Positions 58,292 through 64,000 of a stretch of 64,000 nt of DNA are shown one piece after another (positions within the stretch are counted from its first letter, which is position 1; every line of letters starts with the position of its first letter). The stretch covers positions 62,001-126,000 of the forward strand of contig DAOTVQ010000047.1 of the NCBI GenBank assembly GCA_034436355.1. The letters run 5' to 3'. This DNA is from CP2-2F sp034436355 (GTDB lineage Bacteria; Chloroflexota; Anaerolineae; Aggregatilineales; UBA2796). The position numbers were made by a program, and so were the translations under genes. The notes beneath the pieces are model-generated. The model saw only the letters and a program-made list of their open reading frames with translations. It made no database searches and was not told where the DNA came from.

Positions 58292-58984
58292 ATGCCACAG
58301 GTAAACGTTTTGCGTTGGCGGGATGGGCGCGGCTGGCTGGTACTGGATGGCGGCGGCGCGCAGCTAGGCGATCAGGAAGGCGTCGATCTGGATATTGAGG
58401 CGCAAGCACTGGCGCGCATTGCCTACGGCGAGCCGATTGCCTATATCTGGGCGGCAAGCGACGCAGATACCGCCGACCGCCACCTAGCACGCCTTGACGA
58501 GATGGGCGCACCAACCGGTTATTTGGTGGATGTGATCACGGAAGATGATGCCACCATTCGCGCCCAACTGGATGAAGCGGGCATGATCATCTTGGGAGAC
58601 GGTCATGCGGCAGAAGCGCTGCGTGCGGCCTTGCCCGGCGCCGCCCTTGAAGGGATGCAGGCTGCCTATGCACGCGGCGCAGTCATCTTAGGGATGGGCG
58701 CAGGCGCGGCGGCGTTAGGCAGCTATGTGGCAGGTGCAACTGGGCTAGGTTGGCTGGAAAACGCGATCATCATGCCCAACTACGATGATCCAAGCCAAGC
58801 AGCACTGCTGCACAGCTTGCTAGAAGAACATCCAACTGCCTATGGCGTGGGCATCAGCAGCCGTTCGGCATTGGCACTTGGCGCGGAAGGGCAAGTTGAA
58901 GCATGGGGCGAACGCCGCATCACAATCGCGCTCGGCAGCGCGCTAAGCGCTGCGGCAGGGCAGAATGGCAATGGAGACCGATGA
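58292..58984 (+). CDS. S51-like (cyanophycinase/dipeptidase E fold) protein lacking the catalytic Ser
   Basis: The 230-aa protein resembles the peptidase S51 fold in its MIILGDGHAAEAL (about 98-110), the elbow VILGMGAGAAALG (131-143) and GLGWLENAIIMPNYDD, plus YGVGISSRSALALG near the end. In S51 enzymes the elbow is GxSAGA. Here it is GMGAGA at 134-139, with Gly in place of the nucleophilic Ser. It is therefore probably not a serine peptidase. It could be a binding protein or a related amidotransferase-like fold. It overlaps the TroA-like gene by ATGA. Confidence 0.6.
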   Translation: MPQVNVLRWRDGRGWLVLDGGGAQLGDQEGVDLDIEAQALARIAYGEPIAYIWAASDADTADRHLARLDEMGAPTGYLVDVITEDDATIRAQLDEAGMIILGDGHAAEALRAALPGAALEGMQAAYARGAVILGMGAGAAALGSYVAGATGLGWLENAIIMPNYDDPSQAALLHSLLEEHPTAYGVGISSRSALALGAEGQVEAWGERRITIALGSALSAAAGQNGNGDR

Positions 58985-59955
58985 CCGAAACACCTGATTT
59001 GACGCCCTACCTACCCGAAGAGGATCCCGATCTGGTGGCGCGCCACACACATGCCTACGACTACACACAGCCGATTGATTTTGTGCCGTATCGCGTTGTC
59101 TCGCTCGTGCCAAGCTTGACCGAATCGCTCTTTGAACTGAACTTAGGGCAGCGACTCGTCGGCGTGACAGATTACTGCATCCATCCAGAGTCGGCAAAGG
59201 CACTGCCCAAGGTTGGCGGCACCAAAAACCCTGATCTCGAGAAGATCAAGGCGCTTGATCCTGATCTGGTCATGCTGAACAGCGAAGAAAACCGCCGTGA
59301 GGATGCTGAAGCGCTCCAAGTGGCGGGCATCCCGATCTGGGTAACGCAGCCGAACACCGTGCGCGACGCTATCGAGTTGCTGTGGCAGATCATGGAGGTC
59401 TTTGAGGAAGCCTCGATGGTGCATCGCGTGCGCCTGATCGAGATTACCTATGAGATGATGCGCCGCTACGCTGAAGAGACGCCGCCTGTGCGCGCTTTTG
59501 TCCCCATTTGGCGCGATCCATGGATGACCTTCAACGCTGAAACGTTTGCCCACGATTTATTGTTCACCTGTGGCGCGCTGAACGTCTTTGGCGAGCGCGA
59601 ACGGCGCTTCCCGTTGGCGGCTGATCTGGGTGAGGCTGAGCCGCTGCCTGACGATGATCCACGCCGCCTAGGGCGCGATACGCGCTATCCACGCCTTGCG
59701 TTGGCAGAAGTTGAGGCGGCACAACCTGAGATCATCCTGCTGCCGACAGAGCCTTACGCCTTCACCGAATCCGATGCGCTATCCTTCGATCATTTGGATG
59801 TGCCAGCCGTGCGGAACGGACACATCTACCTTGTGGAAGGCAGTTGGATCACGTGGCACGGCACACGCATGGCACGCGCCTTCCGCAATCTGCCGCCTGC
59901 CATCGCAGCCGCACGCGGCAACGGCACGCCACCGTCAGGTTTGCCGCAAGGCTAG
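58981..59955 (+). CDS. TroA/BtuF-fold metal or corrinoid receptor without signal peptide
   Basis: The 324-aa protein has the helical-backbone receptor fold: VVSLVPSLTESLFELNLGQR, LVGVTDYCIHPESAKALPKV, KIKALDPDLVMLNSEENR and EIILLPTEPYAFTESDAL. BtuF and FepB relatives share these. It has no signal peptide or lipobox. The N terminus is MTETPDLTPYLPEEDPD, so it appears cytosolic. No permease gene is nearby. The start overlaps the S51-like stop (ATGA), and its 3' end overlaps ligA by 21 bases in convergent orientation. Confidence 0.8.
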   Translation: MTETPDLTPYLPEEDPDLVARHTHAYDYTQPIDFVPYRVVSLVPSLTESLFELNLGQRLVGVTDYCIHPESAKALPKVGGTKNPDLEKIKALDPDLVMLNSEENRREDAEALQVAGIPIWVTQPNTVRDAIELLWQIMEVFEEASMVHRVRLIEITYEMMRRYAEETPPVRAFVPIWRDPWMTFNAETFAHDLLFTCGALNVFGERERRFPLAADLGEAEPLPDDDPRRLGRDTRYPRLALAEVEAAQPEIILLPTEPYAFTESDALSFDHLDVPAVRNGHIYLVEGSWITWHGTRMARAFRNLPPAIAAARGNGTPPSGLPQG

Positions 59956-62022
59956 GCGTTCTGCGATCAGCGCTTGTAAGCCCGCTTCATCCAGCACGGC
60001 GATGCCGAGGCTCTGTGCCTTTTCCAGCTTGCTGCCGGCTGCTTCACCTGCCACCACATAACTGGTCTTCTTACTCACGCTGCTGCCAACTTTGCCGCCA
60101 TGCGCTTCGATCAGCGCGGCTGCCTCATCACGGGTTAGGCTTGGCAGCGTGCCAGTCAGCACAAAGGTGAGTCCGCTAAGGGCTTCAGAGCGCGGCGCGG
60201 TGTTCTCGGCGGGCAGCATTTGCACGCCGTTGGCGCGCAGTTTTTCCAGCAGGGCGCGGTTGCGCGGCTCGGCAAACCAAGCGACTACTGTCTGCGCTAA
60301 CGACTTGCCAATGCCGTGAATGGCATCTAATTGTTCAGCAGTGGCGCTTTGGAGCGCCTCTAGGCTTGGGAAATGTTTCAGCAGAAGGCGCACGACCGTC
60401 AGCCCAACGCCGGGGATGCCCAAAGCGGCGAACACGCGCTCCAGCGGGCGACTCTTTGCCGCCTCGATGCTTGCCAGCAGATTTTTGATCTTCTGTGCGC
60501 CGTAGCCTTCCAACGGCTCCAACTCCTCAGCCGACAGTGCGAATAAATCCGCCTCGTCACGGATCAGCCCTGCCTCAATCAGTTGGCGCACACCGCGCAC
60601 CGCCAGCCCTTCAATGTCCATTTGTCCGCGCCCAACGAAATACTCCAATTGGCGCGCACGACGTTCAGGGCAATCCAAATTGCTGCAATAGTAGGCGATC
60701 TCACCCTCAGCGCGTACCACAGGCGAAGCGCAGAACGGGCAGCGTTTGGGCGGCGTGATAACCTGCTCTGTGCCGTCGCGCCGTTCGGGGAGAGCGCCGA
60801 TCACGAACGGGATCACCTCACCGGCGCGCTTAATGCGTATCCAATCACCAACGCGCACATCTTTACGCGCCACATCCTCAAAGTTGTTCAGCGTGGCTTG
60901 CCGAATGGTAGCACCGCTGACGAAGACAGGCGCCAGTTCCGCGCTTGGCACGATCATGCCGGTGCGCCCGACATTAAAGGTCACGTTGATCAGGCGTGTG
61001 GTCACCTCTTCCGGCGGGAATTTGTAGGCAACCGCGCCGCGTGGATTTTTGCCAACCACACCCAGCGCATTATAGATTGCGGCGTCATCTACTTTAATGA
61101 CCATACCGTCAATTTCAAAGGGCAAGCCGTGCCGCTGTGCTTCAAATGCCTGCACGTAGGCAATCACTTGTGCCAAATCCTCAAAGCGCTGCACTGTGTC
61201 GCTGGTCAGGAAGCCAAGCGCACGCAGATACATCAGCACCGCGTACTGATCGCGTGGCAGCCGTTCGCCAAGCTCATCAGAGGCATCCACAATGCCAAAG
61301 GCATAGCACGTCAGCGGGCGCGAAGCGGCGATTTTTGGGTCAAGCTGTTTAAGTGCGCCAGAAGCAGTGTTGCGCGCATTGATGAAGCGCGCCGCACCTT
61401 CAGGCTGCTCTGCCTGCATCCGCGCTTGGAATGCCTTAAAATCATCCTTGTGGATGACCACTTCGCCGCGCACGACCAAACGCTGCGGCACAGGCGGCGC
61501 ATCCTCGCCAACGGGAATGCGCTGCGGCACACTGCGGATCGTCCGCACACTAGCTGTCACATCGTCGCCAATGTAGCCATCGCCGCGTGTGGCAGCTAAG
61601 GTCAGCACGCCGTTGATATAGGTCAGGATGACTGAGAGTCCATCGAATTTCGGCTCAACGGTGTAGGCAAGTGCAGCCGTTGTATCCAAGACTTTATCAA
61701 TCCGGGCGCGCCATGCCTGAATTTCTTCAGCGGTATATGCCTTAGCAAGGCTGAGGGTCGGTGCGGGATGGGTGACCTTTGGCAGGCGCTCATCAAGATC
61801 GCTGCCAACACGCTGCGTTGGCGAGTCGGGTGTGACCAGATCAGGGTAGCGCTTCTCGATGGCGTCTAGCTCATCAAAAAGGCTGTCATATTCAGCATCG
61901 GTGATGCTCGGCGTGCCAAGCACAAAATAGCGATGGTTGTGTTCGTGCAGCAGGCGGCGGAGTTCGGCAGCGCGTTGGGCAGCAACGTCGCGTTCAGAAA
62001 GGGTAGTGGATGTCTCGGTCAT
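59935..62022 (-). CDS. ligA: NAD-dependent DNA ligase LigA
   Basis: The 695-aa ligase has domain Ia (SITDAEYDSLFDELDAIE), the adenylation Lys125 in EPKFDGLS, an OB domain, a four-Cys zinc finger (CPFCASPV...CSNLDCPERR), helix-hairpin-helix repeats (LEGYGAQKIKNLLASIEAAK) and a BRCT domain (LSGLTFVLTGTLPSLTRDEA). It seals nicks in DNA replication and repair. The length is normal. Its last codons overlap the convergent TroA-like gene; no terminator lies between them. Confidence 0.96.
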   Translation of the reverse strand: MTETSTTLSERDVAAQRAAELRRLLHEHNHRYFVLGTPSITDAEYDSLFDELDAIEKRYPDLVTPDSPTQRVGSDLDERLPKVTHPAPTLSLAKAYTAEEIQAWRARIDKVLDTTAALAYTVEPKFDGLSVILTYINGVLTLAATRGDGYIGDDVTASVRTIRSVPQRIPVGEDAPPVPQRLVVRGEVVIHKDDFKAFQARMQAEQPEGAARFINARNTASGALKQLDPKIAASRPLTCYAFGIVDASDELGERLPRDQYAVLMYLRALGFLTSDTVQRFEDLAQVIAYVQAFEAQRHGLPFEIDGMVIKVDDAAIYNALGVVGKNPRGAVAYKFPPEEVTTRLINVTFNVGRTGMIVPSAELAPVFVSGATIRQATLNNFEDVARKDVRVGDWIRIKRAGEVIPFVIGALPERRDGTEQVITPPKRCPFCASPVVRAEGEIAYYCSNLDCPERRARQLEYFVGRGQMDIEGLAVRGVRQLIEAGLIRDEADLFALSAEELEPLEGYGAQKIKNLLASIEAAKSRPLERVFAALGIPGVGLTVVRLLLKHFPSLEALQSATAEQLDAIHGIGKSLAQTVVAWFAEPRNRALLEKLRANGVQMLPAENTAPRSEALSGLTFVLTGTLPSLTRDEAAALIEAHGGKVGSSVSKKTSYVVAGEAAGSKLEKAQSLGIAVLDEAGLQALIAERLALRQT

Positions 62023-62110
62023 GGCACTCTCTCAGGGCGCGCAGATCGTTTATGCCAAGAGTATAGCACAGATTTTCTAGAGTGGCGCGCTCAGGTAACG
62101 GCAAAAGTGC

Positions 62111-62118
62111 GGTATACT
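62111..62118 (+). promoter_or_regulatory. GGTATACT -10 of the large membrane protein gene
   Basis: GGTATACT again, about 42 bases before the ATG at 62160. It lies in the divergent gap between ligA and the membrane gene. Confidence 0.4.
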
Positions 62119-62159
62119 CGCGGCGATTGCACATACACCGCAGATAGTTGTGAGTAACC

Positions 62160-64000
62160 ATGCCACTTTTTGTGATCTTCGTCTTTGGTTCCATCATGTT
62201 ATGCGCTGGCGCCATGTTAGCACCCGCGCTGCCCACGCATAGTCCGCGCATTGGCTTAGCGGCGTCGGTCACTCTTGCGTTCATCACAGCCGGCGGCATT
62301 TTTTATGCAACACTCTTTGGCTGGAACATCCTTGTGATTGATTACATGTGGTTTGCCGCGTTGGTTGGCATCTTTTTCACCGGCACACTCTCGGCGGGCA
62401 TGTTCCGTGCTGAGGAAGAAGGCGGCACGCGCCAATTTGAAGGCTGGGCAGGTCCGCGTGAGTTGGTCTTCTTTTTGATGGTTGGTGTCATTTTCATCGC
62501 GCCGATCTTAGTGCTGCCCGTGCCGCTGGATACCGACGCGCAAGGCTTTGGCTATCTGGCGCTGACTCTGCGCCAAAGCGGCAGCTTCACCACGTTGGCG
62601 CCCTTTCACCCAGAGGTCAATTGGCTCTATTCGCCGGGCTTTCCCGTCTTGGTTGCCTACCTCAGCGAGCGCCTGAACGCCGGCATACATACCATTCAAT
62701 TCTCAATTGGCGCGGTGCTATGCCTGATCTTCATCTGGACAGCCTATGACTTTGGGAATGAACTTGATCCGCAGATGGAGAATGGCTCGCGGCGCTATGG
62801 TGTAGCGATGGCATTCAGCGCCTTGATCGGGCTTGGGCTGTTCCTTGCCTACATGGATTCGCACTTCACGGCGCTGTTGGGCTTGGTTTTTTCGCTGGCA
62901 TTCCTCACCTTTGCCTTGCGCTTTGCCAAAGAAGGGCGCCGTGCCGATTTCATCGGCGCGGCACTGTGTTTAGGCAGCGTGCCGCTGGCACAGCCAGATA
63001 TGACGATCATCTTGGGCTTGGGCTACGCGCCGTTTGTGCTGCTGGTGTGGCAGGAGAGCGGGCGCAATTGGCGGGCATTCTTGCCGCGTTGGCTGGGCTT
63101 GGTGGTCGGCATTCCGTTGGTAGCAGTGCTGGGCATTTCGCCATGGCTGGCGCAGATTGCGCCGCTGCTGGGCAGCGAGATTCGCTCGCCGTTCGAGATC
63201 AGCCTGAGCCATTTGTTGGTGATCGTCGTTTATCATGGTGGTGTGGTTGTTTTGCTCTCGCTGATCGGCATTGTGATAGGCGTGCGGCGGCGCACCGTGA
63301 TTGACCTGACCATGATTGCATGGCTGCTTTTGGTCATTGATTTTTCCAGCACGGGCATTTTGAAAGCGCTCTTGCCAACGCTGCTGGCACCGATCATCAA
63401 GTATGAGTATCCATTCAGCGTGGCGTGGCACGGTCCGATCATTCCTTATATGTATCTGGGCGGCATCGGGCTGATTTGGCTAAGCACATGGCGGCGTGAG
63501 CGCTTTGAACGTTGGCTGCGGCGGTTCAGCCTGCCGCTGATGAGCGGCATGATGATGGCAGCACTCTTGGCTGTAATTTTTGCGGAGCCGCTGCTTGCCC
63601 TGAGCAAACGCACGCCGATTGCCTTCTTTGGCGCCTTCTCCAGCCATGCCGATGTAGAAGCAATGCGCTGGCTGAGCCAAAATACGCGCCGCGACGTGCT
63701 GATCTTGAACCATCCCGGCTTGCACGAGGCAGATTGGGTGCCGATCATCGCGCAGCGCAACACGGTGTTCTTTCGTGGGCAGCCTTTTTTCACCAACACA
63801 GAGCGCGTTGAAGCAATGTGGGAAGATTTCCGCGCCTTCTGGCTGAATCCGCGTGATCCTGCCCACCGCGAGCTATTCAGGCGCTACGGCGTCGAATATG
63901 TGATCGTGCCGCAGCTTTTCAACACCCCAGAGTCCCTACAGCGCATGTTCCGTTGGCGTCCGCCGCTGCCCGAATACACCGTTTACGATGTGTTTGCCGT
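62160..64000 (+). CDS. Large multi-pass membrane protein (GT-C-like), 3' end outside the window
   Basis: The frame stays open for 613 codons from ATG 62160 to the right edge. The protein starts MPLFVIFVFGSIMLCAGAML. It has at least twelve hydrophobic helices in about 490 residues. PLDTDAQGFGYLALTLRQSG and HPEVNWLYSPGFPVLVAYLS resemble the first lumenal loop of GT-C glycosyltransferase-like proteins (acidic DTD motif). The C-terminal part (DVEAMRWLSQNTRRDVLILN ... YGVEYVIVPQ) resembles the soluble domain of bacterial GT-C-type or DUF6541-type membrane proteins. No enzymatic activity is shown. The ribosome binding site is weak. Confidence 0.75.
   Translation, partial: MPLFVIFVFGSIMLCAGAMLAPALPTHSPRIGLAASVTLAFITAGGIFYATLFGWNILVIDYMWFAALVGIFFTGTLSAGMFRAEEEGGTRQFEGWAGPRELVFFLMVGVIFIAPILVLPVPLDTDAQGFGYLALTLRQSGSFTTLAPFHPEVNWLYSPGFPVLVAYLSERLNAGIHTIQFSIGAVLCLIFIWTAYDFGNELDPQMENGSRRYGVAMAFSALIGLGLFLAYMDSHFTALLGLVFSLAFLTFALRFAKEGRRADFIGAALCLGSVPLAQPDMTIILGLGYAPFVLLVWQESGRNWRAFLPRWLGLVVGIPLVAVLGISPWLAQIAPLLGSEIRSPFEISLSHLLVIVVYHGGVVVLLSLIGIVIGVRRRTVIDLTMIAWLLLVIDFSSTGILKALLPTLLAPIIKYEYPFSVAWHGPIIPYMYLGGIGLIWLSTWRRERFERWLRRFSLPLMSGMMMAALLAVIFAEPLLALSKRTPIAFFGAFSSHADVEAMRWLSQNTRRDVLILNHPGLHEADWVPIIAQRNTVFFRGQPFFTNTERVEAMWEDFRAFWLNPRDPAHRELFRRYGVEYVIVPQLFNTPESLQRMFRWRPPLPEYTVYDVFA

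Noticed and set aside
60583..61599. 338-codon open frame on the plus strand inside ligA
   Set aside because: It lies entirely antisense to a well-supported DNA ligase and the translated sequence has no domain-like features or ribosome binding site.
1..64000. CRISPR array, insertion sequence, prophage or integron
   Set aside because: No regularly spaced repeats, transposase or integrase motifs, or phage structural genes were seen while reading the window.

Overview
The window looks like a chromosomal segment from an uncultured or little-studied Chloroflexota bacterium, probably Anaerolineae-like. This is inferred from a mixture of gene types and not from a marker gene. The signs are a Tad/CpaB-F pilus operon with Pro/Thr-rich linkers, GAF/PAS and NarL-type two-component genes, a SPFH protein, secreted proteases with PTPTYEPTP tails, and a moderately GC-rich sequence with typical bacterial gene density. 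No rRNA, CRISPR array, insertion sequence or phage module was seen. One tRNA (His, GTG) is present.

Layout. Positions 1-500 hold the 3' end of a STAND/NB-ARC-type gene broken by an in-frame stop. Positions 0.5-7.8 kb carry a TIM-barrel isomerase, then leftward rlmB, cysS, two tandem secreted zinc proteases, a NagD-type HAD phosphatase and a DUF1028 protein. Positions 7.9-14.6 kb carry tatA, an aminotransferase, a GAF-PAS histidine kinase, a zinc-ribbon protein, sucC-sucD and an OmpR-type regulator. Positions 14.75-18.4 kb are a complete cobalamin uptake unit (promoter, B12 riboswitch, terminator, then btuF-, btuC- and btuD-like genes), facing tRNA-His across a shared terminator. Positions 18.7-21.6 kb encode three exported or anchored proteins. 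Positions 21.8-24.8 kb hold an unusual HTH + Ppx-type HD + CHAD-like protein next to a P-loop ATPase. Positions 24.8-32.0 kb carry an SDR, a phosphodiesterase-like enzyme, a YtxH-like protein, a Ser/Thr kinase, a phospholipase-C-like protein, galE, a methyltransferase and a channel-like protein.

Positions 32.1-33.8 kb contain a sensor kinase split by a one-base frameshift, followed by priA with an apparently leaderless start. From 36.5 to 45.3 kb everything reads leftward: hsp20; a tight trio of moaA, a DcsG-like ATP-grasp gene and a triple-zinc-ribbon gene; an acyl-ACP desaturase; and a cluster of two DUF4178-type proteins, a 57-aa membrane peptide and a membrane-fused spermidine synthase. 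Positions 45.5-54.3 kb hold a NarL/DegS-type pair followed by cpaB-cpaE-cpaF-tadB-tadC and comF. Positions 54.3-56.5 kb hold a SPFH protein, a small protein and a YdeI-family protein. Positions 56.5-60 kb form a run of an M20 amidohydrolase, a gamma-glutamylcyclotransferase, a degenerate S51-like protein and a signal-less TroA-fold metal or corrinoid receptor. ligA converges on this run with overlapping 3' ends, and a large membrane protein runs off the right edge.

The most interesting candidates are the DUF4178/peptide/aminopropyltransferase cluster, the HTH-HD-CHAD protein with its ATPase partner, the moaA/ATP-grasp/zinc-ribbon trio, and the S51-like pseudo-enzyme operon. Many genes share a recognisable promoter style: extended -10 boxes (TGnTATAAT or TGnTATAGT) or GGTATACT.
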